A DNA stretch of 64,000 nt, from assembly GCA_008682415.1 (NCBI GenBank), contig VANK01000001.1:1178001-1242000 (forward strand), given 5' to 3'. Within the stretch, counting starts at the first letter, position 1, and each line of letters begins with the position of its first letter. The notes beneath the pieces are model-generated. The model did no database searches. It was given only the letters and a program-made list of their open reading frames with translations, and was not told the DNA's origin. Below, one piece after another: positions 44,724 to 54,023 of this stretch. This stretch comes from Acidobacteria bacterium AB60 (GTDB lineage Bacteria > Acidobacteriota > Terriglobia > Terriglobales > Acidobacteriaceae). The translations under genes and the position numbers were made by a program.

Positions 44724-45965
44724 CTACTGCGCAGTTGGCGTTGCCTTGTGAAGCGATGCCGGAGCCTGTTCGTGTTTGGTGAACACGACATAGATTTTGG
44801 TGTCGGCCGGCACGGAGACGACAATACGGCTATTCGCATTGAGATTCATCACCTCCGAATCTCCTGCGGTGCCGATATTTTCGGCCAGACGCTCGCGCAG
44901 CATGTCGTCTTCAGAGAAGGCTGCACTGGTGTTGTTTCCGGCGACCTCCGCCAGCACTGAACCGAGGCCTGATGCGGCGCGTACAAGGAAGTTCCTTCCC
45001 GTGTTCTTGCCGTACACATTCCCTTTGATCGGTCCGAGATCCAATCCAGTACCAACCGCATCGATCTTCTCCCGTGCCCCGTCAAGAAGCTCAATCTCAT
45101 CGAATTTAACGCTGACCAGCCCGCTTCGATCTGCCTGCTGAAGCTGACCATAAACACTCGCTCCAGCGGGAACGACGATTCTGTCTCCGATCGCGTAGGT
45201 GTATTCGACAACCGCCACGACCGGCGCCGATACCGCGCTCGATATCTGCGTTTCGAGTTTTGCCTGAATGCGCGTTCCGGGAGTCAACTCCAACCGTGGA
45301 GCACCATCGTCATCGGCATTAGGCTTGGACGCGGTAGCCGCCGGATTCTGCGTCACGCTCCGTACGAAGACAAGAGATGGTTCTTTTAGGCTGTTCTGTT
45401 GGTTTGGAGGTTGTTCCGGGGCAGGAGTTCCACCGTAGGGAGCCGGATCCACCCACTTCTGTTGCGTATCCGCAAAAGAGGGCACAGCGCCTAGCGAGCC
45501 GGCTGCTGGAGGCTTGCCTGTGGCGACTTTGTCCAGGGAGCGTGTACGCCGAATGTCACCAGGCCCGAGTTGGCCACTGGTGTTGTCGGCGGCCGGCGGC
45601 CGTTCCGTTTCCATGAGCGGAGTGACGCTTCCTTTCGACTCTTTTGATGACTCCTGCCTTGCTTGCTGAGACGTGGTCTTGCTGCTCGATTGTCTCTTCG
45701 GAGACTTGCTGACCGTCGCCGTAAAGACGAAGAAGAGCACCGCTGCAAGCAGGCCACCTCCAAGAAGAACGAGCTTGCCTTTGCTCACTCCATCTGCCGC
45801 CCTGCCTGTTCTCGTCCCAAACCTTGGGACGACTGGGTTCTCTTTACTAGCGTGATCGACTGACTCAGCCGCCTCGGTCCCTTGCGAACCATCGCGCTCC
45901 GTTAATTCGGGCGCCGGTGCGATCGCGCCGACACTCCCATTTGGGTGGTTTCCATTGCTGCTCAT
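44724..45965 (-). CDS. VirB10-like core complex protein
   Basis: A 413-residue VirB10/TrbI protein: cytoplasmic N-terminus, one membrane helix (65-84), a Pro/Gln-rich periplasmic linker (about 90-210) and the C-terminal beta-barrel domain (LTPGTRIQAKLETQISSAVSA, then VPAGASVYGQL). It spans the envelope and joins the inner-membrane ATPases to the VirB9 ring. Last gene of its operon, followed by a terminator. Confidence 0.9.
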   Translation of the reverse strand: MSSNGNHPNGSVGAIAPAPELTERDGSQGTEAAESVDHASKENPVVPRFGTRTGRAADGVSKGKLVLLGGGLLAAVLFFVFTATVSKSPKRQSSSKTTSQQARQESSKESKGSVTPLMETERPPAADNTSGQLGPGDIRRTRSLDKVATGKPPAAGSLGAVPSFADTQQKWVDPAPYGGTPAPEQPPNQQNSLKEPSLVFVRSVTQNPAATASKPNADDDGAPRLELTPGTRIQAKLETQISSAVSAPVVAVVEYTYAIGDRIVVPAGASVYGQLQQADRSGLVSVKFDEIELLDGAREKIDAVGTGLDLGPIKGNVYGKNTGRNFLVRAASGLGSVLAEVAGNNTSAAFSEDDMLRERLAENIGTAGDSEVMNLNANSRIVVSVPADTKIYVVFTKHEQAPASLHKATPTAQ

Positions 45966-45982
45966 GGACTCGGCTCTCTCTT

Positions 45983-46933
45983 CTAATTGCTACCAGTGGC
46001 TACGGGCGGGGTGAATGGAAGATGAATCAGGATGGGATGATCCACCTGATCCGCCTGGGCGATCTGCAGGAACAGCTTCTCCGTTGATTCCTTGAAGTTG
46101 GGCCTATCGAAGACAACCACGCCATCGGCGCGCCCTCCTGGTTCGAGACGAGTCGCGCTCAGCTTGTAGTCGCGGATTTCGAGCTGATCAGAGATGATGC
46201 CTTTGCCTTCTCGCTTTTTCTTCTTGATCGCTTTGCGACCCGTCATCTGGATTTGCGGCGGAACGATCTCGATCGCCTGATTGGAGTTGTTCAGGATCGA
46301 ATAGGAGATCATCGTTCGATTTCCGAGTTGCCGTATTTCGCCGATGAATGTCTCGATCTGTTTGTCCTCCCACTTTGTCCACCTCGGACCGTTCACGGTC
46401 TCTTCTTGCCTGAATGCTTCTTCGAGACTTGATAACGGCGGATCCAGGGCGGCATGGCCTCCGGTCACTTCACGTCCACTCGCTTTCGCTGGCCCCTTCA
46501 CGAGCGCAACCGGGCTGTCATCAGAAATAAGGAAGCTCCGCGCGGCTCTGTATTCAAGGAGGAAGTCGACGGGCTGCTTTTCTTCGTTGATCCCTTCGCC
46601 GTCGCTCACCAGTTCCAACGTCACATGCTGCCCTGACTTGGTTGCGATCAGGAGATTCGATTGCGCCGCTTCTTTGGTGATGGGTTTGACGTAGACGTAC
46701 TCCGGCTCGCCTTCGTTGTGCTCTGCCTTGAATTCGCCCGGGCTCCCCAGGATGACCGATGTGACCTCCTCAGGGATATGAATCGTTGACTCGAACTCGG
46801 GCCGCAAGTGCAGCACAGTCACTTCTCGCGGATTGATCGCGATCGTGGCGACATGTGCGCCAACAACCGGGCTTTTGGCCTCCAGTCTGAACGGGAACAG
46901 CAACGCAGTTGTAATGAGCCAACGAAGTCTCAT
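45983..46933 (-). CDS. VirB9-like protein, copy 2
   Basis: A 316-residue exported protein with a signal peptide (MRLRWLITTALLFPFRLEAKS) and VirB9/TrbG text (VTVLHLRPEFESTIHIPEEV, YVYVKPITKEAAQSNLLIAT). It overlaps the transglycosylase gene as ATGA and precedes virB10, the normal VirB9-VirB10 pairing. Compared with copy 1 it is longer and has a central charged insert. Confidence 0.75.
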   Translation of the reverse strand: MRLRWLITTALLFPFRLEAKSPVVGAHVATIAINPREVTVLHLRPEFESTIHIPEEVTSVILGSPGEFKAEHNEGEPEYVYVKPITKEAAQSNLLIATKSGQHVTLELVSDGEGINEEKQPVDFLLEYRAARSFLISDDSPVALVKGPAKASGREVTGGHAALDPPLSSLEEAFRQEETVNGPRWTKWEDKQIETFIGEIRQLGNRTMISYSILNNSNQAIEIVPPQIQMTGRKAIKKKKREGKGIISDQLEIRDYKLSATRLEPGGRADGVVVFDRPNFKESTEKLFLQIAQADQVDHPILIHLPFTPPVATGSN

Positions 46934-47409
46934 GGAAATGACCTCCGGGACGGTGTTGGGATGTGATACTTGCGAAGCATGTAGAGCCTTCTAACTTCTT
47001 GCACGTAAGCCACGACATCCGGATTGCGATAGTTCAGCTGTTCGAGTGCGATGCCTCGATCACCGGCGTAGTAGGCTGCCGATACCAGCCGCAGATCTCC
47101 ATGGAACTCCCACATCAGCTGGGTGACATAGCGAGTCCCTGCGGCGATGTTCTGTTCGGCATTGAATGGATCGACGGCTCCGAAATGGCGTGCTGTCGCC
47201 GGCATGAGTTGCATCAATCCCATCGCTCCCTTGTTGGATACAGCGCGGGGATTCCAGCCCGATTCAACGTCGATCAGTGCTGCGATGAAATCTGGCGATA
47301 CGCGGTAATGAGTCGCGTAGTGTCGCACGCAGCTTTGTGGGTCTCCACAGCCGGCCCTGGCCCGTGCTCCAGCGAATAACAGCACTGCAAGAATCAGAAC
47401 GTGTTTCAT
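46930..47409 (-). CDS. VirB1-like lytic transglycosylase
   Basis: A 159-residue exported SLT-family enzyme. A signal peptide (residues 1-20) is followed by Glu49 in IDVESGWNPRAVS, then GAMGLMQLMPATARHFG, the canonical transglycosylase core. It cuts peptidoglycan to let the channel pass. Start and stop overlap neighbours as ATGA. Confidence 0.9.
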   Translation of the reverse strand: MKHVLILAVLLFAGARARAGCGDPQSCVRHYATHYRVSPDFIAALIDVESGWNPRAVSNKGAMGLMQLMPATARHFGAVDPFNAEQNIAAGTRYVTQLMWEFHGDLRLVSAAYYAGDRGIALEQLNYRNPDVVAYVQEVRRLYMLRKYHIPTPSRRSFP

Positions 47410-48326
47410 GCCGCCGATTCCACTCTCCTCGACAGTCGCTGTGCGATTCGCGCACCATCATCGAGCAGGCTCTTGAATCCCTCGCGTAGGAGCAAGTGCC
47501 GGCGGTCCTTTTCCGTCTTCGCAAGAAAAGGAAGGAGCACATCGCGATGCTCTTCGGTCACATGATTGGTCCCAAGCAACTGAAGTGCATTGGCGAAATC
47601 GATCATCTCCGAAACCGACGGCGGTTTTTCGAGCGAGTAGTTCCGGAATGAAAGTGCAATCCCCGCCATCTCGCGATGAAAGCGGTCGTCGGCCTCTGGT
47701 GTGCGACTCGCGATGATTTCGGCCTCGCGCTCGGGAGCCGGATGCTCGACTCGCACATAAAGGCTGCGTCTGCGGATCGGGTCGCCTAGCCTGCGTTCCT
47801 CGTTGCTTGTCAACACTACAAAAGGAATGCTCTTCGCCGCGATGGTTCCAAACTCCGGGATGGAGAGGGTCCAAGCTGACAGCGCTTCCAGGAGCATTGC
47901 CTCAAAGCCCTCGTCGACCTTGTCCAACTCGTCAATAAGCAGGACGCAAGGCACCTCACACTCGAGAGCCCGCATAAGCGGACCAGGCCGGAAAAAGTCG
48001 CGCCCCTTCAGGTCGGCTTGCAAGCTCTGCCAACTCTCATGCCGTCCCTTTGCATAATCCATGTAAAGCCGCTGGAGGCTTTCGTCGAATCGGCCAATCG
48101 CCTTGTCTTCCGTCATCCCGCGGTAGCATTGCAGGCGTTCCACATGTGTTCCGGCTGCCTCTGCTATCGAAATTGGAAGCTGTGTTTTCCCAGACCCGGC
48201 CGGACCTTCGAGGAGCAGGGGCTTGTGAAGCTTGATCGCAAGAAACGCCACTTCCGTCATCACCGGGTCGATGAAATACCCGGTTCTACGCAGTCTCTCG
48301 GAAAAATCTCGAACCGAATCAAACAT
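47406..48326 (-). CDS. MoxR-family AAA+ ATPase in VirB10 operon
   Basis: A 306-residue MoxR ATPase: Walker A GPAGSGKT (41-48), Walker B VLLIDELDK, sensor region SNEERRLGDPIRRRSLYVR. It overlaps the VirB1 gene as ATGA, so it belongs to the transfer operon, which is unusual for a MoxR protein. It is not closely similar to the MoxR at 1890-2900 and no VWA gene is beside it. Confidence 0.88.
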   Translation of the reverse strand: MFDSVRDFSERLRRTGYFIDPVMTEVAFLAIKLHKPLLLEGPAGSGKTQLPISIAEAAGTHVERLQCYRGMTEDKAIGRFDESLQRLYMDYAKGRHESWQSLQADLKGRDFFRPGPLMRALECEVPCVLLIDELDKVDEGFEAMLLEALSAWTLSIPEFGTIAAKSIPFVVLTSNEERRLGDPIRRRSLYVRVEHPAPEREAEIIASRTPEADDRFHREMAGIALSFRNYSLEKPPSVSEMIDFANALQLLGTNHVTEEHRDVLLPFLAKTEKDRRHLLLREGFKSLLDDGARIAQRLSRRVESAA

Positions 48327-48376
48327 CGCAGCCCCTCATTTCTTCTCTGGATCGGCCACAGGACCGTTTCGAACTG

Positions 48377-48610
48377 TTATGCACTTGCAGCCAGCTTGGT
48401 CCGAATCAAGCTTCGCGGTGAGAGCCTTCTTCCATTTCCCGCGCTGGGCAACTCCGACATCCAGTTGTTGAGATCCGATTCGCGGTACCGGACCAGGTTG
48501 TTGACCTTCACGTACTGAGGGCCTTCACCGCACAGCCTCCAGCGACGCAGACAAGCCAGGCTCACCTTGAGGTGAGCCGAAACTTCGTTTTCCGTAAGAA
48601 GGGATTCCAT
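48377..48610 (-). CDS. excisionase-like helix-turn-helix protein
   Basis: A 77-residue protein of the HTH_17/AlpA-excisionase type: LLTENEVSAHLKVSLACLRRWRLCGEGPQYVKVNNLVRYRESDLNNWM (landmarks at 3-52). The ATG at 48610 gives the standard start. It lies between the integrase and the MoxR/VirB1/VirB9/VirB10 operon and has the shared-motif promoter, so excision and transfer genes may be expressed together. Confidence 0.8.
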   Translation of the reverse strand: MESLLTENEVSAHLKVSLACLRRWRLCGEGPQYVKVNNLVRYRESDLNNWMSELPSAGNGRRLSPRSLIRTKLAASA

Positions 48611-48673
48611 AACACTCCTATTGATGGAAGGCCTGCATCCCCGACCAAGCAAGGCCGGGGTATGCACGCGTTG

Positions 48674-48704
48674 AACGTAATGTGATCTCAAAATTCGGTC
48701 AAAT
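48674..48704 (-). promoter_or_regulatory. promoter of the excisionase/VirB10 unit, shared ICE motif
   Basis: On the minus strand TTGACC (48702-48697), 17 bp, then TACGTT (48679-48674). The -35 is within ATTTGACCGAATTT, one base different from the other two copies. It lies 64 bp before the excisionase-like ATG. Confidence 0.6.
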
Positions 48705-48730
48705 CGGACGCTGGCCGGGGGACAAGGGAT

Positions 48731-49807
48731 CTATTCTTCTTGCTTCTTTGCGCTTGGTTGCACCACGATGCCTTCAAGCGCCTCTCGTTTAGCCTTCATG
48801 CGCACATGAAGGTAGTCCCGGAGGACCTCCTTCGAGACATGGCCGACGATCTGCCGGATGGTTTCCTCACCGGCTCCGGATTCGGCAAGTTGCGTAATGA
48901 GAGTGTGACGATGATCGTGCCAGCGGCCTGTCACGTTCGCGTTCTTGCGGACATTCTTCCAGGCGGTCTTCAGAGTCGTGACAGGGCGAGTGGGATCACT
49001 TGGACGCGGTTTGCCGAACGGGAAGACGTACCATTCATCGGCAATGGTCTTGAATTTCTTTTCATATCGCGCGCGATGCTCGAGAATGGCCTGCCGCAGA
49101 ACGGAATTGATGGGGATCGTTCTGCCCTCACCGGCGTCGGTCTTGCTTTTTCCGACCTGGAGGTAGCCCTTATCCAAATGGAGTTGACCCCAGGTGAGCG
49201 ATTTGATCTCCGAGTCACGCATCCCTGCGTTCAAGGCGAGCGTGAGCGCAAGCCGGATGTGGGGGGAACGGGATGTTCGGGATATGTCACCCATCCTCTG
49301 CGTCTCCTCGGGCTCGTACGCTTTCCCGATCTTCCGTCGCGCAGGCAGCTTGAGCTTCTTCTTCTTCCGCAGTCGGACCCGGATGACATCGCCGGATTCG
49401 CCCATCATCGTCAGAAGGAACCGAACCTCTTCGTTGATCGATTTCGGAGCCGCCTGCTCTTTCAGGCGAGCCGTCTGGTAGGCCAGAACCGTCGTCTCAT
49501 CGACGTCGATCAGCAGTTTCTCGCCGAGGTGGCGCACCACATGCCCGATTGCGTATTCGGCGAATGTGACGCCCCGAAAACGCAGTCTGTAATCGCCGAG
49601 GTAATCCTCGGCCACGTCGCGCAACTGACGGATCCGGATCTCGCGTCTGGTCTGCACGTTGTTGAAGCCTTGTTCGAGTTCGCGCCGCCTCTGATTCTCG
49701 GCATTCTTGGCGACCGTTTTTGAGGTCGACTTGGACGACTCCCGGATGAGCTGCCCGGCGAAGTAGAACTTGTACCAATAGATTTTGCCGCGTGGAAAGA
49801 TTGACAT
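48731..49807 (-). CDS. tyrosine recombinase (ICE integrase)
   Basis: A 358-residue tyrosine integrase. The N-terminal arm and core-binding domains (about 1-150) precede the catalytic domain with R197 (NAGMRDSEI), K220/K222, H297-R300 (HDHRHTL), H323 and the nucleophile Y332. AGGAG stands six bases before the ATG at 49807. It points away from the tRNA-Asn gene 263 bp to the right, whose 3' end is the predicted attachment site. Confidence 0.93.
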   Translation of the reverse strand: MSIFPRGKIYWYKFYFAGQLIRESSKSTSKTVAKNAENQRRRELEQGFNNVQTRREIRIRQLRDVAEDYLGDYRLRFRGVTFAEYAIGHVVRHLGEKLLIDVDETTVLAYQTARLKEQAAPKSINEEVRFLLTMMGESGDVIRVRLRKKKKLKLPARRKIGKAYEPEETQRMGDISRTSRSPHIRLALTLALNAGMRDSEIKSLTWGQLHLDKGYLQVGKSKTDAGEGRTIPINSVLRQAILEHRARYEKKFKTIADEWYVFPFGKPRPSDPTRPVTTLKTAWKNVRKNANVTGRWHDHRHTLITQLAESGAGEETIRQIVGHVSKEVLRDYLHVRMKAKREALEGIVVQPSAKKQEE

Positions 49808-50068
49808 CGATCGCTCCTGTGTCTCGTTTGGCACTAGTACCAAGTCCAGTGCGAATGGAGATTGGAGCAGGAGGCGAACTCGTGCAAATCGACAAGTCAG
49901 CAGAAAAGCTGCAGGCGATCGATTCGTTTTACTGAGGAGGGGAGCAACTGAGCAGGGTTGCTATGGACGGTGTGTCCGTTTTGAAGGAGAGTGGGCACAA
50001 AAATGGGCACAATTTGAAAAATCGGCGGATTTTTGGCTGCTCTGATCTGCTCTAAGTTCTTGCATTAA

Positions 50069-50145
<77 letters not shown>

Positions 50146-50296
50146 TGACTGGCGTCAGATTGTCCTCTATAAAGGTAGCAGAGAGTGCCCGGTGCGTCAA
50201 AAAACTCAGGCACTTGGCCGTTCCCGCGCTTGATCCCCATCAAACACCGGGACGCCTGGGAGTTTGACGCCGGACGGGCCTCCGCCGAGGCCAATC

Positions 50297-50884
50297 ATGT
50301 CCAGGATTTCCCGACTCGACCGCAGCGAGGTAACGCCCGAGCTGCAGGCGCTTTTCGACAAGGTTTTTGCTCAGCGCGGCAACGTGCCCAACATGTTTCG
50401 GGTCATGGCGCATCGCCCCGAGATCTTTGCCACCATGCAGGCGCACTTCGGGGCCGTTCTCAATACGGGAACCGTCTCCGCCAAGCTCAAAGAGCTGATC
50501 ATTGTGCGCACCAGCCAGGTCAATGACACGCCTTACTGCCTGGCCAGTCACACCATCCTGGCCCGCGGGCTGGGCTGGACCGACGACCAGCTGGACGGGC
50601 TGGCCAACTGGCAGCAGCGGGAGGACTTCACCCCCGCCGAGAAGGCGGCCCTTCGCCTGGCGGAGACGGTAACGCGCGACGCCCACGCGGTGAGTGACGA
50701 GCAGTTTGCGGAGCTGCGGAGCTTTTACGACGAGGGCGAGATCGTTGAGCTGCTCTGCGCGATCGGGCTCTTCAACTACTTCAACCGCTTCAACAATGCG
50801 CTGCGGATGGAGCCCACCAAGCCCGGCGAAGGGGGCGCTCCCCAGCCAACCGCGGTGCCGCTGGCCACGCACGGCCTGCGTTGA
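50297..50884 (+). CDS. carboxymuconolactone decarboxylase (AhpD-like) family protein
   Basis: A 195-residue helical protein of the CMD/uncharacterised peroxidase-related group (IIVRTSQVNDTPYCLASHT). The usual CxxC redox pair is reduced to one cysteine (Asp-Thr-Pro-Tyr-Cys), so peroxidase activity may differ. The ATG at 50297 with GAGG upstream is preferred to the TTG at 50264. First chromosomal gene beyond the tRNA. Confidence 0.8.
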   Translation: MSRISRLDRSEVTPELQALFDKVFAQRGNVPNMFRVMAHRPEIFATMQAHFGAVLNTGTVSAKLKELIIVRTSQVNDTPYCLASHTILARGLGWTDDQLDGLANWQQREDFTPAEKAALRLAETVTRDAHAVSDEQFAELRSFYDEGEIVELLCAIGLFNYFNRFNNALRMEPTKPGEGGAPQPTAVPLATHGLR

Positions 50885-50920
50885 TTCGATAGGATAAGCG
50901 CAGGAGCTCTTTTCTACTGC

Positions 50921-51520
50921 ATGAAACTATCTCTTCCCGCGGGCTCGTTCCGCGCTTATCTGTTTGACTGCGACGGCACTATCGTGGACTCGATGCCGCT
51001 GCACTACGTCGCCTGGAAGACCTCGCTGGCGGATTACAACTGCGTTTACGAAGAGAAGCTGTTTTACGCCTGGGGCGGGCGCCCGATCCGCGAGATCATC
51101 CGCCTGCTCAACGAAATGCAGGGCCTCGATATGCCGGTAGACGTGGTCGCGGAGAAGAAGGAGGCCATCTACCACTCCCTTCTTCCGCAGTTGAAAGGAA
51201 TTCCCGAGGTCATTGAGCACATCGATGCCCAGCACGGGCGCATTCCGTTCGCGGTGGTGTCGGGCAGCCGGCGCGCGTCGGTCGAGGGCTCCCTCCGTTC
51301 GCTTGGATTGCTCGACAAGTTTGACACGCTGGTGTGCGCGGAGGACTACGCGCGCGGCAAGCCCGCGCCGGACGGCTTTTTGCTGGCGGCCGAGCGGTTG
51401 GGAGTTGCGCCGTCGGAGTGCCTGGTATTTGAAGACACCGATCTAGGCATCGAGGCGGCCACGGCGGCGGGCATGGCTTCCGTGAAGGTGCCGCTGCCGT
51501 TTGAGCGGACCGCCGCTTAG
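50921..51520 (+). CDS. HAD-family phosphatase (beta-phosphoglucomutase-like)
   Basis: A 199-residue HAD hydrolase: motif I FDCDGTIVDS (nucleophile D16, acid D18), motif II VVSGSRRASV, a lysine-bearing RGKPAPDGF and motif IV FEDTDLGIEAA. It has the four-helix cap of the phosphoglucomutase/sugar phosphatase group. It follows the CMD gene by 36 bp and may be co-transcribed. Substrate unknown. Confidence 0.88.
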   Translation: MKLSLPAGSFRAYLFDCDGTIVDSMPLHYVAWKTSLADYNCVYEEKLFYAWGGRPIREIIRLLNEMQGLDMPVDVVAEKKEAIYHSLLPQLKGIPEVIEHIDAQHGRIPFAVVSGSRRASVEGSLRSLGLLDKFDTLVCAEDYARGKPAPDGFLLAAERLGVAPSECLVFEDTDLGIEAATAAGMASVKVPLPFERTAA

Positions 51521-51600
51521 TCGCCCGGTTCCAAGATTCCAGGGAACTGCCGTGCTCACGCGCGCGTACCGTCTCTATCTAAGAGAGCGCGGGAGTGTGC

Positions 51601-53130
51601 ATGTCGTCGACTGCATGGGAGCGCAAGACGGAGCAAACCGCCGGTAGCCGGCGCATGGATCTTGCGGTTGTCGTGGGGATCGCGGCCCTATGCGCGCTGG
51701 GGCATATCGCCACCAACGGGCGATACGGATTTCATCGCGACGAACTGCAGTTTTTAAGCGATGCGCGGCATCTGGATTGGGGCTTTGTTTCCTATCCGCC
51801 GATGACGCCGTTTCTGGAGCACATTGGACTCAGCCTTTTCGGGCTCTCCCTCGTCGGTCTGCGCATGTTCTCCGTCATTGCGCAGGCTCTCGTCATCGTC
51901 ATCAGCGGCCTCATGGCGCGCGACCTGGGAGGCGGCCGGCTGGCGCAGGTAACCACGTCCCTGTGCGTCGCGCTCTCCCCGCTGCCCCTCTTTGAAGCCA
52001 CCGAGTTCCAGTACACCTCCTTCGGATTCCTGTGGTTCGCGCTCATCGCCTGGTTCACCATAAAGCTGCTCAAAACCGAAGATCCCCGCTGGTGGCTAGG
52101 GATTGGCGCGGCAGTGGGCTTGGGCCTGCTCACCAAGTACTCCATCGTGTTCTTCATCGCGGGCATCCTTGCGGGTGTGGTGCTCACGCCGGCGCGCCGG
52201 CACCTGCGCAGCGGGTGGTTCTGGGCGGGCATTGCCACCGCACTGTTGATCTTCCTGCCCAACCTGCTATGGCTGGTGCATCACAACTTCATCAGCTATG
52301 ACTTCCTGAAATCGATTCATCAGCGCGATGTAGGGCAGGGCCGGGCAGATGGATTTCTGCTGGGGCAGTTTATTGCCAATGCCAACCTGGTTGCCGTACC
52401 GGTATGGATTGCGGGCCTGATCGCCTACTTCCGCGATCGCCGCTACCGCATGCTGGGGTGGATGTACGTGGTTCCCGTGCTGATGTTCTGGGTGGGCAAG
52501 GGGCGGTTCTACTACACCGCCGAGGCGTATCCCATGTTGCTGGCCATGGGCTGCGTGGTGGCCGAGCGTTGGCTGCGGCCGATGCCTCGGTTGCGTCGAG
52601 TCAGCATTGAGTCGGCCTTCTTTGTTGGGATCTTCGCGGTCGGCGCGTACGCCTCGGCCAGGCTCGTGCCCCTCGCCGCCAGCGGCCCGTTGCGCGACTA
52701 CGCCCTGAGCAAGAACAACGATCTGCGCGAGGAGATTGGCTGGGACGACCTGGTCAGGACGGTTGCGAGCATTCGCGATTCCCTGCCCCCGGACCAACAG
52801 GCGCACTTGGGAATCACCGTGGGCAACTATGGCGAGCAGGGCGCAATCGAAATCCTCGGCCCCGCGTATCATCTGCCTCCGCCGATCAGCACCACGAATT
52901 CAGCGTGGCTGCGCGGCTACCCCACGCCTCCGCCGACCACCATCATCGCCCTCGGCATCTCCGCGGAAAATGCCAACCAGATCTTCACCGGCTGTCGTCT
53001 CGCCGGCCACAACGGCAACTCATTGGGGATCCAAAACGAAGAGAGCCAGTACCATCCCGATATCTTCGTGTGCGGCCCGCCGCGCAAGCCCTGGTCTGAA
53101 GTATGGAAGGAACACAAGGACTTCGGTTGA
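51601..53130 (+). CDS. glycosyltransferase family 39 membrane protein
   Basis: A 509-residue protein with about ten membrane helices. The N-terminal loop FHRDELQFLSDARHLDWGF holds the conserved Asp-Glu of the PMT/ArnT (GT39) group, which use lipid-linked sugar donors. GGGAG precedes the ATG at 51601, better than the GTG six bases upstream. The C-terminal 130 residues are a soluble extracytoplasmic domain. Confidence 0.85.
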   Translation: MSSTAWERKTEQTAGSRRMDLAVVVGIAALCALGHIATNGRYGFHRDELQFLSDARHLDWGFVSYPPMTPFLEHIGLSLFGLSLVGLRMFSVIAQALVIVISGLMARDLGGGRLAQVTTSLCVALSPLPLFEATEFQYTSFGFLWFALIAWFTIKLLKTEDPRWWLGIGAAVGLGLLTKYSIVFFIAGILAGVVLTPARRHLRSGWFWAGIATALLIFLPNLLWLVHHNFISYDFLKSIHQRDVGQGRADGFLLGQFIANANLVAVPVWIAGLIAYFRDRRYRMLGWMYVVPVLMFWVGKGRFYYTAEAYPMLLAMGCVVAERWLRPMPRLRRVSIESAFFVGIFAVGAYASARLVPLAASGPLRDYALSKNNDLREEIGWDDLVRTVASIRDSLPPDQQAHLGITVGNYGEQGAIEILGPAYHLPPPISTTNSAWLRGYPTPPPTTIIALGISAENANQIFTGCRLAGHNGNSLGIQNEESQYHPDIFVCGPPRKPWSEVWKEHKDFG

Positions 53131-53241
53131 TATCAAGCTCGCCGCGGTGAGCGAGAGCTTGCGGCCCGCCTAAGCCGAAACGTCCTCAACGCCGGCAATG
53201 CGCAACATTCCGCCCCCCACCCCCGCCCCCCCCCACTACGG

Positions 53242-53638
53242 TGTCATCTCGCAGCGAAGCGGAGAGATCTGCCCTGAAAATTCAATCCGGGCTTGAAGGC
53301 TTTGTAATCAGGGCACGACCACGAAGCCCATTCCCCCAACGCGGTGTCATCTCGCAGCGAAGCGGAGAGATCTGCAGTTGTTTTGTCCTTTGCTTGATTC
53401 CTCGCGACCGGTGCCCCAGGTCTCCCTTCTGAGACCTGGATACCGAGGAAATCGGACGTTCATTCAGTGAGACACTGTCACAGCTTGCTGAAAAACTCCA
53501 TTGTGGCCAGTTCTGTAATCAGGGCACGACTTTCAGTCGTGCCGAAAACGACTTGATACCAGGCAAACTCCGTCGAATCCGCCACAGACCTCCACACCCC
53601 CACCGAGGTGTCATCTCGCAGCGAAGCGGAGAGATCTG
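53242..53638. repeat. three single copies of a 30-bp dispersed hairpin repeat
   Basis: The core starting TGTCATCTCGCAGCGAAGCG occurs at 53242-53271, 53345-53374 and 53609-53638. ATCTC and GAGAT flank an inner GC-rich part, so it can form a hairpin like a REP element. Between copies lie two further perfect hairpins: CCAGGTCTC/GAGACCTGG (53416-53439) and GGCACGACT/AGTCGTGCC (53523-53543). No gene is supported from 53131 to 53735. Confidence 0.85.
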
Positions 53639-53735
53639 CAGTTGTTCTTGCTTTTGCATTTTTCCTGCAATTAGAGTGACTGCATCGGGTCCGCTGCGTA
53701 TTCGGGATTCTCGCTGATCCTGCCGATTCACAACT

Positions 53736-53849
53736 ATGACGCTCGAAGAACTCGACGAACAACTCCCCAACGGATTGCACGACGCAAAACTGCGCTCCCT
53801 CACGCACAACTACCACTTGGGGACGCTCACAATCCATTCCACCACCACG
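53736..53849 (+). pseudogene. 5' fragment of a small gene cut by repeat insertion
   Basis: The frame opens MTLEELDEQLPNGLHDAKLRS and looks like a genuine protein start for 36-38 residues, then runs straight into the 42-bp repeat array (TTLSSRSEAERSAV, translated three times). The repeat block has replaced the rest of the gene. The original product is unknown. Confidence 0.6.
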
Positions 53850-54015
53850 CTGTCATCTCGCAGCGAAGCGGAGAGATCTGCAGTCACCACGCTGTCATCT
53901 CGCAGCGAAGCGGAGAGATCTGCAGTCACCACGCTGTCATCTCGCAGCGAAGCGGAGAGATCTGCAGTTGCATTTGCCTTTGCTTTTCACAATGCCCGAC
54001 CGGCAACAGCAAGCG
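53834..54015. repeat. 182-bp duplicated block with three 42-bp tandem units, copy 1
   Basis: Three exact 42-bp units (53843-53884, 53885-53926, 53927-53968), each holding the 30-bp hairpin core, are followed by a 47-bp tail ending AACAGCAAGCG. The whole block recurs at 54473-54654 without a visible difference, offset 639 bp. Confidence 0.9.
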
Positions 54016-54023
54016 TTGCGCGG

